Source: Pseudomonadota bacterium
GTDB lineage: Bacteria; Pseudomonadota; Alphaproteobacteria; Acetobacterales; Acetobacteraceae
NCBI GenBank assembly: GCA_021808985.1
Contig: JAKBAQ010000140.1
Span: 1-5,947 of the forward strand
Length of the DNA stretch: 5,947 nucleotides
Direction: 5' to 3'
A model generated the notes under the pieces. It searched no databases, had not been told where the DNA came from, and was given only the letters and a program-made list of their open reading frames with translations. Made by a program: the position numbers and the translations under genes. Of the stretch, positions 1-5,031 are shown piece by piece. Position 1 is the stretch's first letter. Each line of letters opens with the position of its first letter.

Positions 1-299
1 TGGTTGGGCAGGAAGACCGAGTTGAACTGGAAATACTGGTCGGTCTCGCGGATGATGAGGCTGCGCATGTCGGGCGCGCGGTCTATCTCGTCGATCATGA
101 ATCCGGCCTCGCCGGCCACGCCGCCGGCGAGGCGGCGGGAGAGCTCGTCGAGATGGTTGCCATAAAACAGCAGCAGGGCGACGCCTTGCAGCATGACCAG
201 CGGCACCAGCACGATGAGCAGCGAACGGCCGAGCAGGGTGCGGGGCAGGAATTTGCGCAGCACCCGGTCAGCCGAAAAGCCGCCTGGCCGCAGCTTCAT
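1..299 (-). CDS. EnvZ-like sensor histidine kinase, N-terminal part (runs off the left edge)
   Basis: Only the first 99 codons are in the window, so none of the kinase motifs (H-box, N, G1, F, G2) can be seen. The visible part has a basic N-terminus (residues 1-25, several Arg and Lys), one strong membrane segment at about residues 23-46 (start LLGRSLLIVLVPL), and the beginning of a periplasmic sensor region. This is how inner-membrane EnvZ-type kinases begin. The ATG overlaps the stop of the upstream response regulator (ATGA, 296-299), which implies translational coupling; no clear Shine-Dalgarno site precedes it. The kinase call rests on this topology plus the partnership with an OmpR-type regulator, and is inference for the missing part. 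Expected role: autophosphorylation on His in response to an envelope signal, then phosphotransfer to the neighbouring regulator. The signal is unknown. Confidence 0.82.
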   Translation of the reverse strand, partial: MKLRPGGFSADRVLRKFLPRTLLGRSLLIVLVPLVMLQGVALLLFYGNHLDELSRRLAGGVAGEAGFMIDEIDRAPDMRSLIIRETDQYFQFNSVFLPN

Positions 300-991
300 G
301 AACCAGGCTTCAGCGTGTAGCCCTTGCCGCGCACGGTGTGCAGGAAGCGGGGCTCGCGCGGGTCTGGCTCTATTTTGCGGCGCAGCCTGGTTACCTGCAC
401 GTCAATGGCGCGCTCGTTCACGTCATCGAGGCCCAGGGCGGCGGCCAGCGCCTCGCGGGAGAGAATTTCATGCGGGCGGGCGGCGAGGGCGATGAGCAGG
501 GAAAGCTCGGCGCCGGTGAGCCGCACCCGGCTGCTGGGGCCGACCAGCTCGGCGCGCGAGGCGTCGAACACCTTGTCGCCAAGCTGCAGCGGGCCGGCGG
601 GCGGCGAGGGCGGCTGGGCGCGACGGAGCATGGCGCGGATGCGGGCGAGCAGGACCCTGGGGTCAAACGGTTTGCCGAGATAGTCGTCAGCGCCGGCCTC
701 GAAGCCGGCGATGATGTCTTCCGGCGCGTCACGCGCGGTGAGGAGGAGGATCGGCATGTCGGGCGCGCGCTCTCCGCGCAGGCCGCCGGTCAGCTCCAGG
801 CCGCTTTCGCCGGGCATCATCACGTCCAGGACCATCAGGTCAAAATCCATGAAGCGCAGCTTGTCGCGCGCCTGGGCGGCGGACTCCGCCATGGTGACGC
901 GGAAGCCCTGCTCGATGAGATAGCGGCTGAGCAGGCCGCGCAGCCTTGGCTCGTCGTCAACGACCAGAATATGCGCGCCGTCGCCGCTCAT
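296..991 (-). CDS. OmpR-family two-component response regulator (PetR-like)
   Basis: A 231-residue protein of normal OmpR-family length. The receiver domain spans about residues 6-122: acidic pair D12/D13 for metal binding, phosphoacceptor D56 in LMVLDVMMPGESG, conserved T85 in LLLTARD, and K107 in YLGKPFD. After a Pro-rich linker (about 127-133), a winged-helix DNA-binding domain covers about 136-229. Its recognition-helix region includes ERAIDVQVTRLRRKIEPD, and it ends in the typical TVRGKGYTL. All key residues are present, so it should be functional. It lies 8 nt after the MarR gene and overlaps the downstream kinase start by 4 nt, so the three genes are very likely one transcript. The MarR + OmpR pairing resembles R. 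capsulatus petP-petR, whose products control the cytochrome bc1 genes. That analogy is from memory, and the targets here are unknown. Confidence 0.95.
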   Translation of the reverse strand: MSGDGAHILVVDDEPRLRGLLSRYLIEQGFRVTMAESAAQARDKLRFMDFDLMVLDVMMPGESGLELTGGLRGERAPDMPILLLTARDAPEDIIAGFEAGADDYLGKPFDPRVLLARIRAMLRRAQPPSPPAGPLQLGDKVFDASRAELVGPSSRVRLTGAELSLLIALAARPHEILSREALAAALGLDDVNERAIDVQVTRLRRKIEPDPREPRFLHTVRGKGYTLKPGS

Positions 992-999
992 GCCACGCT

Positions 1000-1566
1000 C
1001 TAGCGGGCGCCGCGGCCGCGATGGGCGTCCAGACTGTCTATATAGTCACGCCCCTGCTTGAGGGTGAGGCCGCGCAGCACGCGGCGGAAGCCTTCCACCG
1101 CCGGGCCGCCGGCCTCGCGGTAGGCGGAGAGAAAACGGTCACGCTGGCAATCAAACAGGCGGCGCTCCAGGGCCTGGCCTTTTTCGGTGAGGGAGAGCAG
1201 GCGCTGGCGCCGGTCATGCGCGCCGGCGGTCTGGGCGACGTAGCCATCACGGATGAGCGGCCCCAGCACGCGGGTGAGGCTTTGCTTGGTGATGCCGAGG
1301 AATGAGAGCAGCTCACCCACGGTGAGGCCGGGCTTGCGGCCGATCCAGTGCAGGGTGCGGTGGTGCGCCCGGCCGAAGCCCAGCTCGGACAATATGACCA
1401 TCGGGGCGGAGGTGATGTCGCGCATCGCGAAGAACAGCATGTCCTGCGCGACACGCAGCTCCTCCTCGCGCAGAAACAGCAGGCCAGCGCCTGGCTGCGC
1501 ATGCGTTGAACTGGCCGGCATGTCCCGCTTTATGGGATTGAGAGATTGAATTGGTGTGTCTTGCAT
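1000..1566 (-). CDS. MarR-family transcriptional regulator (PetP-like)
   Basis: A 188-residue protein with a MarR-type winged helix-turn-helix. Helices lie at about residues 35-80 (containing HRTLHWIGRKPGLTV). The HTH follows at about 81-110, with recognition helix ITKQSLTRVLGPLI. The wing at about 113-130 carries the conserved D118-R119-R120 and ends RLLSLTEKG. The C-terminal helices would form the dimer interface. MarR proteins are dimeric cytoplasmic regulators that bind palindromic operators, often their own promoter. It is the first gene of a probable operon with the response regulator and kinase, and is divergent from ilvE, so it could control both from the shared upstream region. The ATG at 1566 has only a weak ribosome site; a second in-frame ATG at 1521 (residue 16, MPASSTH) is preceded by GCGGGA and is a possible true start. 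Confidence 0.9.
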   Translation of the reverse strand: MQDTPIQSLNPIKRDMPASSTHAQPGAGLLFLREEELRVAQDMLFFAMRDITSAPMVILSELGFGRAHHRTLHWIGRKPGLTVGELLSFLGITKQSLTRVLGPLIRDGYVAQTAGAHDRRQRLLSLTEKGQALERRLFDCQRDRFLSAYREAGGPAVEGFRRVLRGLTLKQGRDYIDSLDAHRGRGAR

Positions 1567-1620
1567 GGCAGATTCGCAATCTTGCTAGGTTTCCTGCGTC
1601 TATTACGACAGTATGGCTTA

Positions 1621-1632
1621 CTTATCTATAAG
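1621..1632. promoter_or_regulatory. Small palindrome, possible MarR-type operator
   Basis: CTTAT-CT-ATAAG is a palindrome with perfect 5-bp arms, in the middle of the divergent promoter region. A shorter relative, CTT-CT-AAG, occurs at 1663-1670. MarR-family dimers usually bind short AT-rich palindromes overlapping their own promoter, so this is the natural candidate for autoregulation. Assignment is inference from position and symmetry only. Confidence 0.25.
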
Positions 1633-1760
1633 GGGTTTCTGTCATAATATTCTGGCGTATAACTTCTAAGATGATGCGGAACGGCGTCAACCTAAAAATT
1701 GTACGCTACTTTATTGATTTGCGCCTGACACCCCCGCCAGCCGGCCCGGCAGCGGCCATA

Positions 1761-1766
1761 CCGGAG
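1761..1766 (+). promoter_or_regulatory. Ribosome binding site of ilvE, with ambiguous start
   Basis: CCGGAG carries the GGAG core. It lies 5 nt before an in-frame TTG (1772) and 11 nt before the ATG (1778). Spacing slightly favours TTG, which would add two residues. Start-codon preference and the usual family N-terminus (M-x-LIPFDDRDG, as I recall it) favour ATG. Confidence 0.5.
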
Positions 1767-1777
1767 TTTTTTTGACC

Positions 1778-2677
1778 ATGACGCTTATCCCTTTTGACGA
1801 TCGCGATGGATTTATCTGGTGGGACGGCAAGCTCGTCGCCTGGAGGGATGCGAAAATTCATGTGCTGAGCCATGGGCTGCATTATGCCTCCGCCGTGTTC
1901 GAGGGTGAGCGCGCCTATGGCGGCAATATTTTCAAGCTGCAGGCGCATACGGAGCGGCTGATAAATTCCGGCAAGATATTGGGGTTTGATATCCCGTTCA
2001 CGGCCGATGAGATCAACCAGGCGAGCTATGAGGTGATGGCCGCCAACAAGCTGAGCGATGCGTATGTCCGCCCGATCGCCTGGCGCGGGACGGAGCAGCT
2101 CGCGGTTTCGGCGCAGCATACCAAGATCCATCTGGCGATCGCCTGCTGGAACTGGCCGAACTTCTTCGGCTCCGACCGGCTGAAGGGGGTGACGCTGCAG
2201 ATCGCCGAATGGCGGCGGCCGCACCCGCTCACCGCGCCGACGGCATCAAAGGCCGCCGGGCTTTACATGATCGGCACGCTCTCCAAGCATGCGGCGGAGG
2301 CCAACGGCTTCACCGATGCGCTGATGCTCACCTGGGACGGCTACCTTGGCGAGGCGACCGGGGCGAACATGTTCCTCGTGATCGACGGCAAGCTGCATAC
2401 CCCGATTCCGGATTGCTTCCTTGACGGCATAACGCGCCGCACGGTGATGGCGCTGGCCAGGGCGCGGGGCATAGAGGTTATCGAGCGGCATATTCCGCCG
2501 GAGGATTTGAACCTGGCGCAGGAAGTCTTCCTCGCGGGGACGGCCGCCGAGGTGACGCCGGTGCGCCAGATCAACCAGCATCATTTCACGCCAGGCAAGA
2601 TCACCGAGGCATTGCTGCATGATTATGAGGCGCTGGTGCTGATGACGCCCGAGGATGTGGCCAAGCGGGCGGCCTGA
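1778..2677 (+). CDS. ilvE: Branched-chain amino acid aminotransferase (class IV, PLP-dependent)
   Basis: IlvE-type enzymes interconvert leucine, isoleucine and valine with their 2-oxo acids using glutamate/2-oxoglutarate: the last step of branched-chain amino acid synthesis and first of degradation, in the cytoplasm. The 299-residue protein has the fold-type IV layout. HGLHYASAVFEGERAY starts at about residue 32 (E. coli IlvE has a similar HALHYG-FEG-R block). The probable PLP-binding lysine is K158 in TASKAAGLY. The cofactor-contacting glutamate is E192 in YLGEATGANMF. The phosphate-binding loop GTAAEVTPV is at 254-262. Length is normal and no key residue is missing. An alternative TTG start at 1772 adds two residues. 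It is transcribed alone, divergent from the regulatory operon and convergent with ppsR. A D-amino acid or aminodeoxychorismate lyase role is less likely given these motifs. Confidence 0.93.
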   Translation: MTLIPFDDRDGFIWWDGKLVAWRDAKIHVLSHGLHYASAVFEGERAYGGNIFKLQAHTERLINSGKILGFDIPFTADEINQASYEVMAANKLSDAYVRPIAWRGTEQLAVSAQHTKIHLAIACWNWPNFFGSDRLKGVTLQIAEWRRPHPLTAPTASKAAGLYMIGTLSKHAAEANGFTDALMLTWDGYLGEATGANMFLVIDGKLHTPIPDCFLDGITRRTVMALARARGIEVIERHIPPEDLNLAQEVFLAGTAAEVTPVRQINQHHFTPGKITEALLHDYEALVLMTPEDVAKRAA

Positions 2678-2678
2678 G

Positions 2679-2770
2679 GCGGGTTTAAAGTTTTTTGGGG
2701 TCTGGCCCTTTTTTGCAAAAAAGGGCCAGAATCTTGGGGAGCTTTTCATGAAAAGCGCCCCAAACCCCGC
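2679..2770. repeat. Double palindromic element between convergent genes
   Basis: Two hairpins lie back to back. The first is a perfect 30-bp palindrome (2701-2730; arms TCTGGCCCTTTTTT, centre GC). The second (2734-2763) has a 16-bp perfect palindromic core (GCTTTTCATGAAAAGC, 2741-2756), extended past one A-G mismatch by GGGG/CCCC and TT/AA. An outer pair, GCGGG (2679-2683) with CCCGC (2766-2770), could enclose both. It fills almost the whole gap between ilvE and ppsR. The regular two-hairpin design is like REP/BIME-type dispersed repeats. It is too large and symmetrical to be just a simple terminator, though it may also serve as one. Confidence 0.7.
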
Positions 2771-2780
2771 AAAAATTTTT
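2701..2780. terminator. Probable bidirectional transcription terminator for ilvE and ppsR
   Basis: Strong GC-containing stems sit between two converging genes. Downstream of the second stem is A5T5 (2771-2780), giving a U-run for plus-strand transcripts 7 nt after the outer stem. In the other direction the A/T-rich palindrome core supplies internal U tracts, but no classical U tract directly follows a stem. Rho-independent termination is therefore plausible but not textbook. Confidence 0.45.
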
Positions 2781-2791
2781 AATAATTTCAA

Positions 2792-3655
2792 TTAGGGCTG
2801 TACTGCCGGTTTGTCGTGCCGGGCGTGCCAGGCGTCCATCAGTTTCAGCACCGTGGCGGCGGTTTCCTCGATGGAGCGGCGGGTGACATCAATGGTCGGC
2901 CAGCCGCGCGCGTTGCACAGGCGCCTGGCCCAGAGCAGCTCCTTCTCCACGGCTTCAAAATCGACATATTCGCCATTGTCGCTCTGCATGAAGCCGGGCT
3001 GGGCGCCGGCGCCGATGAGGCGCAGGCGGTGGCGGCGGATGTCTATGAGGGATTTGGGGTCTATGGTGAGGCCGATGACCGGGCAGGCCGGGTCTTTCAG
3101 CAGCTCGGGCGGCTCAATGCCTGGGACGAGCGGGATATTGGCCGCCTTGATGCCCCGGTTGGCCAGATAGAAGCAGGTTGGAGTCTTGGAGGAGCGGGAG
3201 ACGCCGACGAGCACGACATCAGCCTCCGCCATGCCGCGATGGGCCTGGCCGTCATCATGGGAGATGACGTAGTGCATGGCGTCGATACGGCGGAAATAAT
3301 CAGCGTCCAGCACATATTGGCGGCCGGGCTTGTGCTTGGCGGGGGCGCCGAACTGCTGCTGCAGCAGCTCCAGCAAAGGGTCCAGCACATGCAGCAGGGG
3401 CACGCCCAGGCGGGCGCAGGCGGCGTCCAGCTCCTCGCGCAGGGCGTTATCAAGCAGGGAGCATAGCACCAGGCCGGGCTCGGCATGGACGCCCTCGAGC
3501 ACGCGGTGCAGCTGTAATCGTGAACGAATCAACGACCAGCGATGATAATTTACCTGGCTTTCATCAAATTGCGCTACGGCTGCGCGGGCGAGCGCGCTTA
3601 AAGTATCACCGGTGGCGTCGGATATCAGGTGTATATTGTGTTTATAACTTTCCAT
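2792..3655 (-). CDS. ppsR: Pyruvate phosphate dikinase / PEP synthase regulatory protein (bifunctional kinase-pyrophosphorylase, DUF299)
   Basis: This family inactivates PEP synthase or pyruvate phosphate dikinase by ADP-dependent phosphorylation of an active-site threonine, and reactivates it by Pi-dependent, PPi-forming dephosphorylation. It thereby switches the pyruvate/PEP node. The 287-residue product has the family N-terminus (IHLISDATGDTL, residues 8-19), an ISHDDGQ block (131-137), the P-loop-like GVSRSSKTPT (151-160), the IPLVPGIEPPELL region (174-186), and GLTIDPKSL (195-203). The ATG at 3655 (MESYKHN) was chosen because it puts the conserved N-terminus 8 residues in; the frame stays open upstream to an ATG at 3802, but that extension has no family character and would cover the candidate origin. 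No clear Shine-Dalgarno site precedes 3655. Whether the substrate is PpsA or PpdK cannot be told from this window. It is convergent with ilvE and divergent from hemE. Confidence 0.93.
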   Translation of the reverse strand: MESYKHNIHLISDATGDTLSALARAAVAQFDESQVNYHRWSLIRSRLQLHRVLEGVHAEPGLVLCSLLDNALREELDAACARLGVPLLHVLDPLLELLQQQFGAPAKHKPGRQYVLDADYFRRIDAMHYVISHDDGQAHRGMAEADVVLVGVSRSSKTPTCFYLANRGIKAANIPLVPGIEPPELLKDPACPVIGLTIDPKSLIDIRRHRLRLIGAGAQPGFMQSDNGEYVDFEAVEKELLWARRLCNARGWPTIDVTRRSIEETAATVLKLMDAWHARHDKPAVQP

Positions 3656-3796
3656 GGCGGTGTTGATAGCGTGGATTGTTTGGCGGCGCGCGGAGAATTT
3701 TCCGTGAAACGGGGATAAGGTTACGAAAGAGTAAACTGGGGATGCTTCTCCGGGGGGTCTCGGCCCACTTGTGGGAAAACTGCTCCGATACGTTAG

Positions 3797-3809
3797 AATC
3801 AACAGCTTA
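3797..3809 (+). promoter_or_regulatory. IHF binding-site consensus
   Basis: AATCAACAGCTTA matches WATCAANNNNTTR at every defined position. IHF bends DNA at several bacterial origins, including those of E. coli and Caulobacter. It lies 15 nt upstream of the perfect DnaA box. The GANTC site GAATC (3796-3800), the recognition sequence of the CcrM methyltransferase, overlaps its left half. Confidence 0.5.
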
Positions 3810-3824
3810 AAGCTTGTATCTTGC

Positions 3825-3833
3825 TGTGGATAA
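3825..3833 (-). promoter_or_regulatory. DnaA box, perfect consensus
   Basis: TGTGGATAA on the plus strand is the reverse complement of TTATCCACA, the high-affinity DnaA box. It forms the left half of a perfect 9-bp inverted repeat (CTGTGGATA, 3824-3832) with the box at 3870-3878. Confidence 0.65.
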
Positions 3834-3869
3834 CCTTGTGGAATTTTTCCCGGATTGGGTTAAGCCCCG

Positions 3870-3878
3870 CTATCCACA
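3870..3878 (+). promoter_or_regulatory. DnaA box, one mismatch
   Basis: CTATCCACA differs from TTATCCACA only at the first position. It points opposite to the perfect box at 3825-3833; TATCCACAG (3871-3879) is the exact reverse complement of 3824-3832. Confidence 0.55.
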
Positions 3879-3899
3879 GGGTACCACTGCCCCTCCCTC

Positions 3900-3923
3900 A
3901 TCTTAACTTAAAAGAGATAAAAA
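3900..3923. other. AT-rich stretch, possible DNA unwinding element
   Basis: Twenty of these 24 bases are A or T, in an otherwise very GC-rich region, starting 21 nt after the second DnaA box. It lies in the loop of a possible long inverted repeat (CCAC-TG-CCCCT, 3884-3894, with AGGGG-TG-GTGG, 3923-3933). Position and composition suit an unwinding element, but it could equally be part of the hemE promoter. Confidence 0.35.
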
Positions 3924-4001
3924 GGGGTGGTGGGCGGCCCGCGAACAGCGCGCCGATTTTTTGCGGCCACGGGTTTTAGAAGCCTGCATCTTGCTCTAAG
4001 C

Positions 4002-4007
4002 GGGGGG
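4002..4007 (+). promoter_or_regulatory. G-run before hemE: unusually close ribosome site
   Basis: The only purine-rich tract before hemE is GGGGGG, ending one nucleotide before the ATG, much closer than normal. An in-frame TAA at 3997-3999 rules out any upstream start, and the next in-frame starts (GTG 4024, TTG 4027) would cut into the conserved N-terminus. So ATG 4009 stands despite the poor spacing. Confidence 0.35.
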
Positions 4008-4008
4008 T

Positions 4009-5031
4009 ATGAAACTGCTTCGTGTGTTGAACGGTGAGGCCATCTCGCCGCCGCCGGTGTGGCTGATGCGCCAGGCCGGGCGTTATCTGCCGGAATATCG
4101 CGAGGTGCGCGGGCGGGCGGGGGATTTCATCTCGCTGTGCCTGAACCCGGAGCTGGCGGCCGAGGTGACGCTGCAGCCGATCCGCCGGTATGGGTTTGAT
4201 GCGGCGATCTTGTTCTCCGATATTCTCATTTTGCCGATGGCGCTGGGGCAGGATTTGCGGTTTGCCGAGGGCGAGGGGCCGCTGCTGGCGCCGTTGCGCG
4301 ATGCCGGGGCGCTGCAGCCGGCCGGGGCGGCCAGCATTTATGCGCCGGTGCTGGAGACGGTGCGGCGCGTGCGCGCGGGCCTGCCGCAGGAGACCGCGCT
4401 GATAGGCTTTGCCGGCGGCCCGGCGACGGTTGCCTGCTACATGCTGGACGGCAAGGGCGGCGGTGAATTTCCGCGCACCAGGACGCTGGCTTATGAAAAT
4501 CCGGCGCTGGTGCGCGCGGTGCTGGATATTCTGGTTGACGCCACCATCGCCTATTTGCAGGGGCAGGTTGAGGCGGGGGCGGACTGCGTGATGCTCTTTG
4601 AGAGCTGGGCCGGGATTTTTCCGGCGGCGCAGTTCCGTGAATTCGTGATTGAGCCGAACAGGCGCATCATCGCCGCGCTGAAATCCGCCAATCCGGGGCT
4701 CAAGGTCATCGGCTTTCCCCGGTTGTGCGGGCTGCTGCTGGGGGAATATGCGCGCCGGACCGGGGTGGACGCCGTTGGCCTGGACACGGTGACGGACCCC
4801 GCCGCCGCGATTGCGGCCTGCCCGGAGGGGATGGTGTTTCAGGGCAATCTCGACCCGCTGCTGCTGAAGACGGGCGGGGCGGCGATGGAGGAGGGGGTTG
4901 CGCGGCTGTTGCGCGGCTTTGAGGGCGTTCCGCATATTTTCAACCTCGGCCATGGCATTACCCCGGATGTGCCGCCGCGGAACGTGGCGCGGCTGATGGA
5001 GCTGGTGCGGGGCGCCAGGGTATCGGCATGA
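4009..5031 (+). CDS. hemE: Uroporphyrinogen III decarboxylase
   Basis: HemE removes four carboxyl groups from the acetate side chains of uroporphyrinogen III to give coproporphyrinogen III, in the cytoplasm, without a cofactor. The 340-residue product is full family length. It shows the N-terminal signature PPPVWLMRQAGRYLPEYR with R21 and R25, which contact substrate carboxylates. Catalytic aspartate D71 is in ILFSDILILPMALG. The tyrosine Y144 and glycine-rich turn are in CYMLDGKGGG. S199 is in LFESWAG. The C-terminal histidine H315 is in FNLGHGI. No key residue is missing. It is the first gene of a heme operon: its TGA overlaps the hemH start by 4 nt (ATGA). It reads away from the candidate origin, as hemE does in Caulobacter. 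Wobble positions favour G (GCG, GGG, CTG). The start is fixed by an in-frame stop just upstream. Confidence 0.97.
   Translation: MKLLRVLNGEAISPPPVWLMRQAGRYLPEYREVRGRAGDFISLCLNPELAAEVTLQPIRRYGFDAAILFSDILILPMALGQDLRFAEGEGPLLAPLRDAGALQPAGAASIYAPVLETVRRVRAGLPQETALIGFAGGPATVACYMLDGKGGGEFPRTRTLAYENPALVRAVLDILVDATIAYLQGQVEAGADCVMLFESWAGIFPAAQFREFVIEPNRRIIAALKSANPGLKVIGFPRLCGLLLGEYARRTGVDAVGLDTVTDPAAAIAACPEGMVFQGNLDPLLLKTGGAAMEEGVARLLRGFEGVPHIFNLGHGITPDVPPRNVARLMELVRGARVSA

Larger units (their letters stand above)
1567..1777. promoter_or_regulatory. Divergent promoter region between the marR-like operon and ilvE
   Basis: This 211-nt non-coding stretch is clearly more AT-rich than its flanks, especially 1600-1715, and must hold the promoters for the leftward regulatory operon and rightward ilvE. 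Possible -10-like hexamers are CATAAT (1643-1648) and TATAAC (1658-1663) on the plus strand; the minus strand reads TATTAT across about 1645-1650. No convincing -35 partner at ideal spacing was found, so exact promoters are not assigned. A GANTC site (1571-1575) lies next to the MarR start. Confidence 0.55.
3656..4008. other. Candidate chromosomal replication origin (oriC) in the ppsR-hemE gap
   Basis: A 353-nt gap with no credible gene. It contains a perfect DnaA box (3825-3833), a one-mismatch box (3870-3878), two-mismatch boxes (3710-3718 and 3770-3778), a TGTGGA core (3837-3842), a perfect IHF consensus (3797-3809), one GANTC site (3796-3800) and an AT-rich stretch (3900-3923). In Caulobacter crescentus and Rickettsia prowazekii the origin lies beside hemE, facing the RP001 gene, which I recall as this same regulatory-protein family; the arrangement here matches. 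Both flanking genes are transcribed away from the gap, as expected for genes co-oriented with forks. The promoters of ppsR and hemE must also lie here. Origin function is inference: box clusters can also mark DnaA-regulated promoters. Confidence 0.6.

Noticed and set aside
338..1003. Open frame (221 codons) on the plus strand opposite the response regulator
   Set aside because: The minus-strand frame has all receiver and winged-helix motifs; this one has no family resemblance and covers the same bases.
1706..2224. Minus-strand frame spanning the ilvE start and promoter
   Set aside because: Antisense to ilvE, with no motif and no good ribosome site; it would also cross the divergent promoter region.
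2246..2791. Minus-strand frame running through the palindromic element and antisense to ilvE
   Set aside because: It translates the hairpins and the complement of ilvE; there is no recognisable domain.
2816..3466. Plus-strand frame opposite ppsR (216 codons)
   Set aside because: Shadow of the strongly supported ppsR frame; no motifs.
3761..3780. CCCAC-TT-GTGGG inverted repeat as a terminator or operator
   Set aside because: The 5-bp arms are short and no U tract follows. The right arm is better explained as part of a weak DnaA-box-like sequence.
3656..3802. 49-residue N-terminal extension of PpsR
   Set aside because: It lacks family similarity, would run into the candidate origin up to the IHF site, and the known family N-terminus begins shortly after the ATG at 3655.
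3656..4008. CtrA sites (TTAA-N7-TTAA) in the origin candidate
   Set aside because: Several TTAA tetramers are present, but no pair has the required 7-nt spacing.
3976..4953. Long open frame (325 codons) on the minus strand opposite hemE
   Set aside because: It is antisense to a clear uroporphyrinogen decarboxylase. Its translation is Arg/Gln/Pro-rich low-complexity, typical of shadow frames in high-GC genes.
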